This document shows positions 45,957 through 55,417 of a stretch of 64,000 nt of DNA, one piece after another. The notes under the pieces were generated by a model. It did not search any database, was not told where the DNA came from, and saw only the letters and a list, made by a program, of their open reading frames with translations. The stretch comes from Verrucomicrobiota bacterium (lineage in GTDB: Bacteria; Verrucomicrobiota; Verrucomicrobiia; Limisphaerales; UBA1319): the NCBI GenBank assembly GCA_022709905.1, contig JAKLHY010000006.1, forward strand, positions 124,001 to 188,000, in the 5' to 3' direction. Each line of letters begins with the position of its first letter. Position 1 is the stretch's first letter. The translations under genes and the position numbers were made by a program.

Positions 45957-46000
45957 CGGGTTCCCGGCCCCGGAGTGAAGTCTTCGGAGCCAGGAACCCG
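45957..46000. terminator. Long hairpin between convergent genes, without a T-tract
   Basis: An 8-bp outer stem (45957-45964 with 45993-46000), inner CGGAG/CTTCG pairing and a TGAAGT loop, between two convergent stops. There is no run of T after it, so it may stabilise 3' ends or be a repeat rather than a classical terminator. Confidence 0.45.
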
Positions 46001-46032
46001 ACTTTAGGTCTGGGCAAAATGATCCTGTTTTT

Positions 46033-49000
46033 CTACGGCGCCACCACGCGATAAAACTTGCGCGCGGCACTGGTCACCGGTGTCGTATACGACCCCTGGG
46101 GACTGCCCGGAACGTCCGACCATTGGCCCCCCATATCTCCAGACTCCTGAAGTCGCCCCCCGCTCCACGTAACCGTGAAGGCGCCGTTCGACAGAGTCGG
46201 TGGGTTCAGAACCGGCTTCGGCACCTCGGCCGGCAACCTGTAGATCTCGACGAAGGCGAGCTTGTTGTTTGATGCCGTCGGCCCGTTGCCCAGCGAGAGG
46301 CGGCCATCGCTGACGGTGACGGCACTCAGGGTTTCGAACCAGAGCGTCGAAGCGGTCGGCGTTCCTTTGACGATCGTGGCACCTTCGGCTGTCAGATCAT
46401 AAATGCTGTCGGTGTTGTCGGATTCGCCCACCACGACGAATACATTGTACCGGCCGTTGGGAATTTCAATCTCCCACAATCGACCCGCGGGCAGGTCTTT
46501 CTGCAAATGGTTAAAGGTGTCATAGCGCTCGTCCGGCGAGAGGGCATTGTTGCGATTGCGCGCATAGGCCATGTTATCGGCATCCCAACCATAACTGTAA
46601 CCGTTGCCGCGATCGTCAAACACTTCGCCCGTATCCGCCAAGTAGCCTTCCACCCCTTCGGAGGTTGCATCCTGGAAGTTCACCTGAACAACCAAGGCCA
46701 CACTAAAGGTGACCTTTTCGGAATCCTTGGTGATGCCACGGTTATCGGTCGCCCGAGCCCACACCGTGTAACGCCCGCCCGAAAGGTTATTCCAGGTCAT
46801 GGTGTAAGGCGCGCCGGCTGATTCACCGATCTTGTTCGTGTACCCATCGAAGAACTCGACCTTGGCAACCTGCCCGCCGGTCACCGAGGCGCTGGCCGAG
46901 ATCACCACGTTCGTAGGCGCCGTCGAAAAAGCCGCATTTTTGGCCGGACTTGTGATGGATACGGTCGGGACATAGACCTGCGTGCTGCGTGAAGTAAATG
47001 CCTTGACCGCGCCGGCGCTCGAGTCGTTCAACAAGGTCCGGGTCGATGTCTCGCGGTCCATCGAGTAGAGCTCGACACGCGCGTCGCCGTTGCCTTCGTA
47101 GTAAATCATGCGCAACGGATAAACCCCGTCGGCCTCGACCAGGAACTCAAACTCCGTCGCGCCACCCGGCAGACCATCGCCGCGTCCGCCCTCATACTGG
47201 CCGAGAACCATCGTGGCATCGACCTGGGCGACCGTCGGACCGCAGGCCAACTGGAAACCATCGTCGCTCCGCACCCCGAACCGGTGGATTCCGGAGGACA
47301 ACGCCACATAGGTCGTGAACTCCATCGCGATGTTGTTGGGATCCGGAGTATAGTTCGTGTCGACGTAGGGGAAGGCCGCGTCGGCGGGGAAGAAACCGCT
47401 TGCGACTGTGGCATCCTGGTTGTAATTCACCAGAGTGGTTGTGCCAACGCCGTTGTTGTTGGGACCCGCCGCCTCATTCACGTAAGGCATTCCCGTTTCC
47501 GAATCGATGATCAGATCCGCCAGCTGTTGGTTGGCGCGCGCCGCCGTGTTGGCCAGGGTGAAGGCCGTGCCAACGGAATCGGTGTTAGGCGCCTTTCGGA
47601 TCTTGAAGTTGAATCCACTGCCTTGACCCGATCCCACTGGCGTCCCGAAATTGGCGGGAATCGTGACGAGACTTGAAACCGTCGTAAAGCTCCATTCATA
47701 GGCCGCCGAGGCGCCACCTGTGTCGCCGAACATCAGCCGGACCGTTTGCGTGGATGCCAAATCCAACAGGCCAGGCGGATCATACGTGACAATCAGGCCG
47801 TCGGATGACGGAGTCTTTACCGCACTCGAGGTGACGTCCTTCCCGTTCAGGCTAAGGACGACGCTGGACTCGTTCACCGTTGCGCTGCCATTCGACAACT
47901 CCAGGATTAGGTTGGCATCCGGCGCGACATTATCGGCTCCAGGAGCGGGAGTCGCCGAGGCGAGGTAAGGTCCACTGGCGGGAGTCGTGGTGGGCACCAA
48001 CAACAGGTAGTTGAGCTGGAGATTGACCGACGCCGCAAGCGCGGTTAACCGCAGGGTCGTGTTCCCGGAAAGTCGAACCACAACAGGATTGCCAGAGGCA
48101 TCCGCGAGCGGCGCATAGGTGAACGACGCGGTGCCGGGACCCACGACAAAAGTGCCCAGGGCGGCCACGCTTTGATTGGCGCTGGCCGGATTACCCCCGA
48201 CACGGTCCAGCCGGACGCGTTGTGATAGGGCACTCGATCCCCTGAGGTAAACGCGGTAAGTGTTGTCCGCAAGCGATCGGGTGTAATTCCACCAATCCCC
48301 GGCGAGGAGGGTCGTGAGCTGGTGGTCTGTTGCGCCGGCGTCGGCGAAGGCTTTGCGCGCCACATCGGTCGTCACCGCCATTAAAGCGTAATCCCCAGAG
48401 CGATAAACTGTATTGGGGGTAGTCCGATTGTTATTATGAAAGTCGATATCGCGCGTGCCCAATAGATTGGCATAGCCGCCCGGGGTGGGTGCGGCCACAA
48501 ACTTGCCCCCTTCGTAATTGTAATCTTCGGCCTCGATGGCTACAGCGGTCGTTGCACTGAAGGTGTCAAAGGTGAAGGCGTTGGTCATGGTGCGTCCCGC
48601 CTGATCGGACACCACAATCCGAGCCGCGTACAGGGTGTCAGCCTGCAGGGTGCTGTAGGAAGCCGTCCGTCTGGTGCCAGTGCCGCCTATCGTGAGATTG
48701 CCCGAAACATCGGTATCGTTGAGGTAGAGCTTGATGTTCCCGGTCGCGATCGTATTGGGAGAAACCGTGGTAGCGGTGAAACTCAGGCCGTTGGCCGCCG
48801 GATGAAACAGCGTATTGTTCGCCGGCGTCAGGCCGCTGACCTCGGGGGGGTTATTGACCGAATTCGGCAGCCGTTTGACCACCACCCCATACATGTTGCG
48901 ACTCGCGTTATCTGGCTGATATACCGTGAACGTGCCGGGACCCGACAGGGTCTTCGAATAGACTGTAGACCACTGTTGAATGTCTCCTCCCGGCCCGGTG

Positions 49001-49614
49001 CCGTTGCCGCCCTCGTCCACGCCCACTTCGTCCGGCATGCTGGGATCGAGATTGCGATTCGCGCCGGTGAACACCGGCTGAAAGCCTTCCGTCCCCATCC
49101 AGGCCAGGCCGGTGGTCCAACCCGTCGGATCCAGGCCCTCGGCATAATTCGGAGGCGTGGTGTTGTCGCCATCCGGATATCGATTGTCGATCAGGAGATA
49201 AACGATCGCCGCATCGGACAAGGTCACAACCAGTTTATAATCGGCATTATCCCGGTTGTCGTTGCCGCTCATGATGTAGTCGCCCCCAACCAGGTAATCC
49301 GGCAAAGGCACATCAACGGTCGCGCCGTTCCAGGAATGATTGCGGTCTACGTAGCAGGGAACATCCTCCCCAAAGATCGGAACAGTATAGGGCGTGCCCG
49401 CCGCGGTGTTTAAAAGCGGTTCATTGGCCACGGTCGTGTTCCATGTGATACCGGTCCACTTGGCAACAATCGTATCGGTGGCTTCATTGTCACCGCCGGT
49501 TTCGACGACATCGATAATAAGAGGCTGCCCGTTCAGAGCAACTGCGGCGCTCGCGCAGACAAACGCAAGCAGCCATTGGCGTAGGCGCATGGGGGGTATT
49601 GGTACAGTTTTCAT
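46033..49614 (-). CDS. Large secreted carbohydrate-binding mosaic protein (CBM6-like, PA14-like, malectin-like)
   Basis: 1193 residues with a signal peptide (LRQWLLAFVCASAAVALNG). Rough order: 25-250 an unassigned beta-rich domain (WTGITWNTTVANEPLL, WTTGLAWMGTEGFQPVFTGAN); an Ig-like domain; about 355-540 a CBM6/35-like domain (AIEAEDYNYEGGKF, AGDWWNYTRSLADNTYRVYLR); a Big_5-like Ig (SATPAPGADNVAPDANLIL); about 650-870 a PA14-like segment (GIHRFGVRSDDGFQLACG, VYPLRMIYYEGNGDARVEL); an Ig (VSITSPAKNAAFSTAPTNV); then a malectin-like domain (VQVNFQDATSEGVEGYLADTGEVF, IPNGRYNVFVVVGESD). The tail ends AARKFYRVVAP. No catalytic domain is seen, so binding to polysaccharide or cell-surface display is likely. 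Confidence 0.85.
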   Translation of the reverse strand: MKTVPIPPMRLRQWLLAFVCASAAVALNGQPLIIDVVETGGDNEATDTIVAKWTGITWNTTVANEPLLNTAAGTPYTVPIFGEDVPCYVDRNHSWNGATVDVPLPDYLVGGDYIMSGNDNRDNADYKLVVTLSDAAIVYLLIDNRYPDGDNTTPPNYAEGLDPTGWTTGLAWMGTEGFQPVFTGANRNLDPSMPDEVGVDEGGNGTGPGGDIQQWSTVYSKTLSGPGTFTVYQPDNASRNMYGVVVKRLPNSVNNPPEVSGLTPANNTLFHPAANGLSFTATTVSPNTIATGNIKLYLNDTDVSGNLTIGGTGTRRTASYSTLQADTLYAARIVVSDQAGRTMTNAFTFDTFSATTAVAIEAEDYNYEGGKFVAAPTPGGYANLLGTRDIDFHNNNRTTPNTVYRSGDYALMAVTTDVARKAFADAGATDHQLTTLLAGDWWNYTRSLADNTYRVYLRGSSALSQRVRLDRVGGNPASANQSVAALGTFVVGPGTASFTYAPLADASGNPVVVRLSGNTTLRLTALAASVNLQLNYLLLVPTTTPASGPYLASATPAPGADNVAPDANLILELSNGSATVNESSVVLSLNGKDVTSSAVKTPSSDGLIVTYDPPGLLDLASTQTVRLMFGDTGGASAAYEWSFTTVSSLVTIPANFGTPVGSGQGSGFNFKIRKAPNTDSVGTAFTLANTAARANQQLADLIIDSETGMPYVNEAAGPNNNGVGTTTLVNYNQDATVASGFFPADAAFPYVDTNYTPDPNNIAMEFTTYVALSSGIHRFGVRSDDGFQLACGPTVAQVDATMVLGQYEGGRGDGLPGGATEFEFLVEADGVYPLRMIYYEGNGDARVELYSMDRETSTRTLLNDSSAGAVKAFTSRSTQVYVPTVSITSPAKNAAFSTAPTNVVISASASVTGGQVAKVEFFDGYTNKIGESAGAPYTMTWNNLSGGRYTVWARATDNRGITKDSEKVTFSVALVVQVNFQDATSEGVEGYLADTGEVFDDRGNGYSYGWDADNMAYARNRNNALSPDERYDTFNHLQKDLPAGRLWEIEIPNGRYNVFVVVGESDNTDSIYDLTAEGATIVKGTPTASTLWFETLSAVTVSDGRLSLGNGPTASNNKLAFVEIYRLPAEVPKPVLNPPTLSNGAFTVTWSGGRLQESGDMGGQWSDVPGSPQGSYTTPVTSAARKFYRVVAP

Positions 49615-49773
49615 ACACTCATGGAGTTCGTGGTTTTCTGTGATCTGATTGGGAGAAAACCTACCGAAAAACCGAGCCGAAGTTCAAGGGGAAACCTCCG
49701 AGAGAGTATTCAATCTGGGCCAGAAATTCACCGTTCCACGGATGTTCATCCTCGAAATATTCCAATCGGAGTC

Positions 49774-49902
49774 GGGGTCGGAATCGGAATCGTTTCGGCC
49801 CTCGTGGTATTCACTTGGTCCCGCATGAATCGTACGCCCGCGCGGTCTCGGTCTCCTCTGCTCATCCTTCGCCTTTCGATTCCGATACCGATTCCGACCC
49901 CG
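49774..49902. repeat. GATTCC-type inverted repeat element
   Basis: The left arm (49774-49792) and right arm (49877-49901) are inverted versions of a GGTCGGAATCGG unit, separated by about 85 bases. The right arm has one extra 6-base unit. The 350-base stretch 49620-49970 holds nothing else I can support. Confidence 0.5.
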
Positions 49903-49970
49903 CTTCATTGCCAACAAGGAACTCAGATCCTTCGCCCCTTGGAAGGGATCGACGAGCGTTTGCATCCACA

Positions 49971-50486
49971 TCACGCAAGAGCACCCCGCCGACCGGACAA
50001 CGTGTGAGTGTTCCTTGCCGATGCCGCTATCCCAAACAACTGCACCTCGGCGATCTGCATGGCGTCCGCAGCCGCGCTGGCCACCGCGGGAGAGAATAAT
50101 CGATAGATCGTGGAGGCCTTGATGTTGTTGAACAACAAAACGTGCTGTTCAAATCCGTTCGTAAAGGTCGGGACAGGCCCGCCCGCAGTCCAGTCAAGGT
50201 CCACTGCCTGTAACGCGTTAATCCCGGGTGTCCCCGAATCAGCCGGCCACTTATGGGCGCTGAGCAGTTGATTGTCGTAGTATTCACTCACCGTATTGGC
50301 GGTTAGGTCAATATTGAAACGAAACTCGACCGACTTGTCCTTGATCATGGGTAAGGTGGCACTACTGCCAAGATCCGACACAATAGTGCCATCGCTTATA
50401 TTGCATGCAATCTGTACACTCCATAATTGGAAACCAATAGCATACCCACGCCGTGGCGGGGTGTTCTTTTTCTTTTCCCTAACCAC
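49971..50486 (-). pseudogene. Truncated fragment of a secreted surface-type protein
   Basis: 171 residues in frame but with no signal peptide and an implausible start (MVREKKKNTPP). The middle (FRFNIDLTANTVSEYYDNQLL) resembles a concanavalin/LamG-like beta-sandwich strand pair. The end (IYRLFSPAVASAAADAMQIAEVQLFG) resembles the last strand of an F5/8-type or similar secreted domain. It has the look of internal pieces of a longer protein, and lies just upstream of the large secreted gene on the same strand. It could also be a small real gene of unknown role. Confidence 0.4.
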
Positions 50487-50515
50487 CTGGATCGTATAAT
50501 GACGCCCTTAATCGC

Positions 50516-51712
50516 ATGACAACAAAAGTACCCCTTTCAGAATTGTCCGAACGAATGAAACGATTCCGGGCACGGATGGATGCCGAACAACCCGATTGGG
50601 AGTTCGCCGTGTTCTTGGGCCGGGTCAATCAATATTACTTCACCGGCACCATTCAGGATGGGGCGCTGTGGGTGCCACGGGATCGGGAGGCCGTGTTCTG
50701 GGTGCGCCGGAGTGTTGAACGCGCCTGCGCCGAATCCCACTTTCCCGATATCCGCCCCATGAAAAGCTTCCGGGATGCAGCGCAAGGACTACCGGCGGCC
50801 TCCTCCTATCGGGTCATTCACTTCGAAACAGAATTGACGCCCTTCGCATTGATCCAGCGATTTCGCAAGTATTTCCCTTGCCAGGAAGTCGGATCGTTGG
50901 ATGCCCAAATAAGCCAAATCAGAGCGGTCAAGAGTCCCTACGAACTGGCCATCCTCGAACGGGCCGGGGCCATTCATCGGCGGATCCTCGAAGATTGCGT
51001 GCCTGGTTTGCTGCGCGAAGAGATCAGCGAGGCCGAATTGGCCTGCGACCTGTATTCGCTTATGGTGCGGGAGGGACACGAGGGCATCATTCGTTTTGGC
51101 ATGTTCAACGTCGATATCGCCGTCGGACAACTGGCTTTTGGAGAAAACTCGATCTATCCGACCTGCTTCAATGGACCGGGGGGATGCCGCGGCATCGGAC
51201 CCGCCGCCCCGGTCCTGGGCAGCCGCGAACGCAAGCTCCGCAAGGGCGATCTCGTATTCGTGGATGTCGGATGCAGCGTGGACGGCTATATCACCGACAA
51301 GACCATGACTTACATGTTCGGCCTGCCCTTGCCCGATGAGGTCATCGCAGTCCACCAACGCTGCGTGGCCATCCAAAACCAGCTGGCGGCCCAGCTCAAA
51401 CCTGGAGCGATACCCTCCGCAATCTTCCAGGAAACCATGCAAAGCCTCGAACCGGAATTTGTGGAAAACTTCATGGGATTCGGCAATCGCCGGGTCAATT
51501 TCCTGGGGCATGGCGTCGGATTGCAGGTGGACGAACTGCCCGTGATTACGGAGGGTTTTGATGAACCGCTGGCCGACGGAATGGTGGTGGCGCTTGAACC
51601 CAAAAAAGGGATTCCAGGCGTGGGCATGGTGGGAACGGAAAACACTTTTGTCGTCGCGTCCTCCGGCGGAAAAAGCCTGACGGGCAATCATCCAGGATTG
51701 ATCCTGGTCTGA
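50516..51712 (+). CDS. M24-family metallopeptidase (Xaa-Pro aminopeptidase-like)
   Basis: 398 residues, no signal peptide. N-terminal creatinase-like domain (about 1-150), then the pita-bread fold with the five metal ligands visible: Asp in FVDVGCS, Asp in ITDKTMTYM, His in FLGHGVGLQ, Glu in VALEPKKG and Glu in VGTENTF. Usual substrates are peptides with Pro at position 2; relatives include creatinase and prolidase. It is convergent with the AKR gene (12 bases between stops). Real cleavage specificity is unknown. Confidence 0.87.
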   Translation: MTTKVPLSELSERMKRFRARMDAEQPDWEFAVFLGRVNQYYFTGTIQDGALWVPRDREAVFWVRRSVERACAESHFPDIRPMKSFRDAAQGLPAASSYRVIHFETELTPFALIQRFRKYFPCQEVGSLDAQISQIRAVKSPYELAILERAGAIHRRILEDCVPGLLREEISEAELACDLYSLMVREGHEGIIRFGMFNVDIAVGQLAFGENSIYPTCFNGPGGCRGIGPAAPVLGSRERKLRKGDLVFVDVGCSVDGYITDKTMTYMFGLPLPDEVIAVHQRCVAIQNQLAAQLKPGAIPSAIFQETMQSLEPEFVENFMGFGNRRVNFLGHGVGLQVDELPVITEGFDEPLADGMVVALEPKKGIPGVGMVGTENTFVVASSGGKSLTGNHPGLILV

Positions 51713-51724
51713 CGAAGCGCTGCC

Positions 51725-52693
51725 TCAGGCCGACCCGTCCCGCGGGTATTTGAAGATCAGGCCGGTCTGCATCGCCTTTTTCTTCAGGAGCTCAGTTTCG
51801 GCCAGGGTCAACGGAGTAAATTGGGAAGCCAGTTTCAGGGCGAGACGCAAACAGGGCTCGTGGGCGGGAGACACCGCGGCGGTCACTGGATGGGAAAGAG
51901 TAAACCTCAGAGCCAGGAGGGCCTCGGCGGGATCGAGCATGGGTTCATACCAGCAATTCGACGCGAAGCGCTTGGCGTCTTTGGGCCACGGCCCCTTGGC
52001 CATGGCCTTCAAAGCGAGTATCCCCATGCCCTTCTCCTGGGCCCGAGCCAGCACTTGCGGGCCGAAATTTCCGGCATTCCATGTGGCGTAGTTCACAGGA
52101 AAAAGAATCGTATCGAAGTCATACCGGGCCATGAGTGCCATCGCCGCCTCGACGGAATGAGCCGAGAAACCGAGAAAGCGCACTTTACCGGCCTTTCGGG
52201 CGGCTTCGAAGGCGTGAATCGCGCCGTCGTCGCCAAAGATCGTCTCGACATCCCCTAATTCTGTGACCGCGTGCAACTGATAAAGGTCAAAGTGGTCGGT
52301 CCGCATCTGTTTCAAGGATCGATCCAATTCCGCGGCGGCTTCTGTCTTCCGACGCTGGGTCGTCTTGCACGCGAGGAATACGTCCTTACGAAAGGGCTCC
52401 AAGGCCGGCCCAAGCCGTTCCTCGGCATTCCCATAACTGGGCGCCACATCAAAGTAGTTTATTCCCCCCTCGAAGGCGTCACGGACCACCCGTTCGGCGG
52501 ACTCGATAGTCATGCCGTTGAGCATGAAACTGCCAAAACCGATCATCGATAGCTTGACTCCCGTCCGGCCAAGCGATCGGCGCTCGAGCCGGCCCGGGGC
52601 CGTTTCTCGTTCAATCGCAGACAAAGTCGAGGGGAAATAGGCCATCATTGCCGCCGTCGAAGCGGCCCCTTTCAGAAATGCACGTCTCTTCAT
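51725..52693 (-). CDS. Tat-exported aldo/keto reductase
   Basis: 322 residues from the ATG at 52693, giving MKRRAFLKGAASTAAMMAYF, a twin-arginine signal; an upstream Met adds five residues. AKR core: RRSLGRTGVKLSMIGFGSF, catalytic Asp and Tyr in NYFDVAPSYGNAEERLG, Lys in LACKTTQR, His in YQLHAVTE, plus GFSAHSVEAAM. The family reduces carbonyls with NADPH. Export suggests a bound cofactor or a non-reductase role in the periplasm. A single gene. Confidence 0.87.
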   Translation of the reverse strand: MKRRAFLKGAASTAAMMAYFPSTLSAIERETAPGRLERRSLGRTGVKLSMIGFGSFMLNGMTIESAERVVRDAFEGGINYFDVAPSYGNAEERLGPALEPFRKDVFLACKTTQRRKTEAAAELDRSLKQMRTDHFDLYQLHAVTELGDVETIFGDDGAIHAFEAARKAGKVRFLGFSAHSVEAAMALMARYDFDTILFPVNYATWNAGNFGPQVLARAQEKGMGILALKAMAKGPWPKDAKRFASNCWYEPMLDPAEALLALRFTLSHPVTAAVSPAHEPCLRLALKLASQFTPLTLAETELLKKKAMQTGLIFKYPRDGSA

Positions 52694-52708
52694 GCCAGAA
52701 TATGGCAC

Positions 52709-53059
52709 AAAGCCATCCGCGACACACGTGGGATTTTCAGGGAATTCGAATCAAATGAATCGCCGCCCAAAAAGGATTCGCGAAGTTTATCGCGCAAAGG
52801 ATGAGGGACCTCGACTTTGCACGGGGGTTCGATTGCCGCCGCCAACCCCGGTCGGAATACCCGTTGATGAAGACGCGCCAGGAATAAGGCCATGACTCGA
52901 GGCTGGCCAAATTTGAGGCCCGGGGCTTTCTGACCGTCGGGAGTGACGGATGGCTCGATGAGCCGCTGCATGCTCTGCTGGCTGAACCGACAGTTTTGAC
53001 GGGTCCGCTCCCCCTCCAGAAGCCGGTGGTTGATGTGCCTTAAGCTTGGTTGCGCACCC
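52709..53059 (-). pseudogene. Possible remnant of a transposase-like/hypothetical ORF in an intergenic stretch
   Basis: 351 bases between the AKR and pseudopilin genes. The minus frame is open without a plausible start and encodes VTPDGQK, followed by MALFLARLHQRVFRPGLAA and HPLRDKLR. This resembles, from memory, the C-terminal end of a widespread mobile-element-associated protein (usually written RVALFxxxLxxRLxxPxLA). No inverted repeats flank it. Low confidence. Confidence 0.25.
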
Positions 53060-53971
53060 TCAGTCGCTCGAAATCATCGTCCACATCCCCTTGGGGGCAT
53101 TCGTCGTGCCTCTGCCAACGGTGTCCTGGGTCCGCAGGGTGGACACGTGGGTATCGTGAAAGAGGTAATTGAATCGCTTGGCGTGAAGGCCATAGGCGAT
53201 CGATCCGTAATTAAGCGAACTGGCCTTGCTGATTTGAACACAGTTTCCATCCAATCCACCCGGGGCATTCGGGCCCGGCCCAGCGCAAAACGACGGCCAA
53301 TCGTTTCCGGCGGCATTACGGCCATTGGGCAATTCCACCAACAGCAAAGTCCCGGTTGGATCCTGCACCGCGGTATCCCGGTACCCTGGGGGATCCCAGT
53401 CCGGCAGCGAACCCGGGGCGGTGCCTCGCAAGTTAAAATAGACCCCGACCCCATAGTTGGGAGGCGGCAACGCTCCGTTCTTGCCCGAGACAATAAACGA
53501 AGGCCCCGCCCAGTTCATGGCATAGGTGCGGCGACGCACAAACGGCGCATACTCGATCCCGACTTCGATGCGATCCGCCGGGCACTTCAGGATCTTCGGG
53601 ATCAAGCCGGGATCGGCGACCGCACCCGAAATCCCGAGGACGAGATCCGATTCGGGGGCACCCCCGCCAATGTACCGGTGAATGTAATCATCCCAGGACA
53701 ATTGATATTGGTAATCGCCGGTGGAATAGGCTGTCGGTGGGTATTGATCGTTGTGATCGGCTGTAAACATGGCGAACCCCAAACCGATTTGCTTGAGTTG
53801 CGCGGTGCACTTGAGACGCTGGGCCCGCGATTTCGCCCCGCTTAAGGCCGGCAATAGCAAGCTGGCCAGAATGGCGATGATCGCAATGACAACCAGCAGC
53901 TCGATCAGGGTGAAGGCCCGTTCTGCCCTATCACCGACAACCTGTCTCACCATGGATCTAGGCCTAGACAT
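53060..53971 (-). CDS. Prepilin-type N-terminal cleavage/DUF1559-like secreted protein
   Basis: 303 residues from the ATG at 53971. The class III signal [26 protein letters not shown] (cut before Phe, with Glu at +5 of the mature chain) is the type II secretion/type IV pilus pseudopilin signature, followed by the phylum-typical [21 protein letters not shown]. The globular part contains YPPTAY, KCPADR, YAMNW and the C-terminal FHDTHVSTL (the H-x-D-G region variant). Verrucomicrobiota and Planctomycetes carry many such proteins; their function is unknown, perhaps surface filaments or enzyme anchoring. Confidence 0.87.
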   Translation of the reverse strand: MSRPRSMVRQVVGDRAERAFTLIELLVVIAIIAILASLLLPALSGAKSRAQRLKCTAQLKQIGLGFAMFTADHNDQYPPTAYSTGDYQYQLSWDDYIHRYIGGGAPESDLVLGISGAVADPGLIPKILKCPADRIEVGIEYAPFVRRRTYAMNWAGPSFIVSGKNGALPPPNYGVGVYFNLRGTAPGSLPDWDPPGYRDTAVQDPTGTLLLVELPNGRNAAGNDWPSFCAGPGPNAPGGLDGNCVQISKASSLNYGSIAYGLHAKRFNYLFHDTHVSTLRTQDTVGRGTTNAPKGMWTMISSD

Positions 53972-54050
53972 AACCAATCAACTTCACCCCAATCGCCGAT
54001 TTCAACAAACGGCCCAGCCTGTCGAGTCACGACCCTCGGCGGTCGAAACC

Positions 54051-55406
54051 TTAAGCGGCCTTGGCCAGGGCAGCGCTGTGGGCATGAATTTTGCCAATCG
54101 CCTCGATAATGTGATCGAGGTCACCGCGCTCCGCCAACAAGAGGTTCTGGGTGACCGCAACCGTTGTCTGACAAACCAACCGATTTCCCTTAAGCTCCTG
54201 CAAACTGTCGCGGTAAGCCTTGAGTCGCTCCGCGCTGAAAAGCTTCTTATAACCACGGGAATTGATCGCTTCGTCGATCAGGCCATCGAAATACATCTCG
54301 TGATACACACTCGAAGCCGGTATCCCCTCCGCATTGAGTGCCCGGATGAACTTGTCGCGGCTCAGCCCGCTAAACTGCCGGGAATCGTATCGGAAAGGAT
54401 AGAGATGCCACACCGCCCGGCTGTTCTCAGGCAAGCGAACGGGTTGGATGCCGGGGATTTGCCGAAGCTGGGCGGTCAAATAATCGGCATTCTCGCGACG
54501 GACGGCAGTATCCCGCACCAGTTTATCGAGCTGTTGCGTCAAAAGCGCCGCCTGGAAATGCTGCATCCGGTAGTTGCTGCCCCGGGTGAAATACGGCTTA
54601 TCGCCTTTGAAACTCCCGCAGGCGCGTCCGCAATTATGAAAAGAAGTGCAGCGATCAATCAACTCATCGCTGTTTCCGGTCACCGCGCCGCCTTCGCCCG
54701 CGGGCAGGTGTTTGGATTCCTGGAAACTGAAGCAGCCCAAATCCCCCAAGGTGCCGCACTTCTGCCCCTTGTATTCGGCCAGCCAAGCCTGGCAGGCATC
54801 CTCAACCACGGCAAGCTTGTGTTTCTTCGCCAGGGCGTTGATCGGATCCATGTCGCACGGCATGCCATAGATATGAACCGGCAGAATGGCCCGCGTCCGG
54901 TCCGTAATCCGGCTCTCGATCGATGCCGGATCCATGGTCAGTGTGGCGGGATCGGTGTCGGCGAAGACCGGCAAAGCCTTGTTGATCAAAATGACATTAT
55001 AAGTGGCAATGAACGTGTAGGGAGAGACAATCACCTCATCTCCAGCATCCACGTCCATGACATGGAGCGCCACCAGCAGCGCGGTCGTTCCACTGGCGGT
55101 CGCCAGGCATCGTTTTGCACCCAGCAGGTTCGCGTATGCCGCCTCAAATTCAGCCACCGTCTCGCCGGATCCCCGAAACCACTTCCGGCTGCGTAATACC
55201 TTGAGAACCGCAGGCTCCCAGGATTCGCTCCAGGTGGGCCAGGTGGGCCATCCCCCCGGATGCACGGGGGTGCCCCCAAGCAGGGCGGGTTTCGCGGCCT
55301 CCGCCGCAAATAAGCTCGGCGCCTGGCCGGCGCTCATCCACGTGATCGCGGCGGAACCCGCCGCCGCCTGTTGAATAAATCCCCGTCGAGTCATAGGCTT
55401 AGACAT
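54051..55406 (-). CDS. Tat-signal DegT/DnrJ/EryC1/StrS-type PLP protein
   Basis: 451 residues. Start chosen at 55406 because GGAGG lies 6 bases upstream and MSKPMTRRGFIQQAAAG is a twin-arginine signal; the frame is open 65 codons further but without signal or homology. PLP fold: TASGTTALLVALH, PYTFIATYNVIL, VEDACQAWLAEYKG (Asp contacting the ring), and the Schiff-base Lys in SFQESKHLPAGEGGA. The family aminates keto-sugars on nucleotides in antibiotic and O-antigen synthesis. Export is odd because nucleotide sugars are cytoplasmic. Either PLP is carried out in folded protein or the enzyme acts on a free sugar or has a new role. Confidence 0.85.
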   Translation of the reverse strand: MSKPMTRRGFIQQAAAGSAAITWMSAGQAPSLFAAEAAKPALLGGTPVHPGGWPTWPTWSESWEPAVLKVLRSRKWFRGSGETVAEFEAAYANLLGAKRCLATASGTTALLVALHVMDVDAGDEVIVSPYTFIATYNVILINKALPVFADTDPATLTMDPASIESRITDRTRAILPVHIYGMPCDMDPINALAKKHKLAVVEDACQAWLAEYKGQKCGTLGDLGCFSFQESKHLPAGEGGAVTGNSDELIDRCTSFHNCGRACGSFKGDKPYFTRGSNYRMQHFQAALLTQQLDKLVRDTAVRRENADYLTAQLRQIPGIQPVRLPENSRAVWHLYPFRYDSRQFSGLSRDKFIRALNAEGIPASSVYHEMYFDGLIDEAINSRGYKKLFSAERLKAYRDSLQELKGNRLVCQTTVAVTQNLLLAERGDLDHIIEAIGKIHAHSAALAKAA

Positions 55407-55412
55407 CTCTTT

Positions 55413-55417
55413 CCTCC
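55413..55417 (-). promoter_or_regulatory. Strong Shine-Dalgarno deciding the DegT-like start
   Basis: GGAGG on the minus strand, 6 bases from the ATG at 55406. It is the clearest such site in the window and rules against the 65-codon-longer reading. Confidence 0.8.

Noticed and set aside
49684..49974. 96-codon open frame on the minus strand with an Arg/Asp/Ser-rich product
   Set aside because: The product is a translation of the GATTCC inverted repeat (RNRYRNRK, DSDSDPDSD), so it is low-complexity DNA, not a gene.
53769..55196. 475-codon open frame on the plus strand
   Set aside because: It lies wholly antisense to the pseudopilin and DegT-like genes, both of which have clear family motifs; its translation has no recognisable domain.
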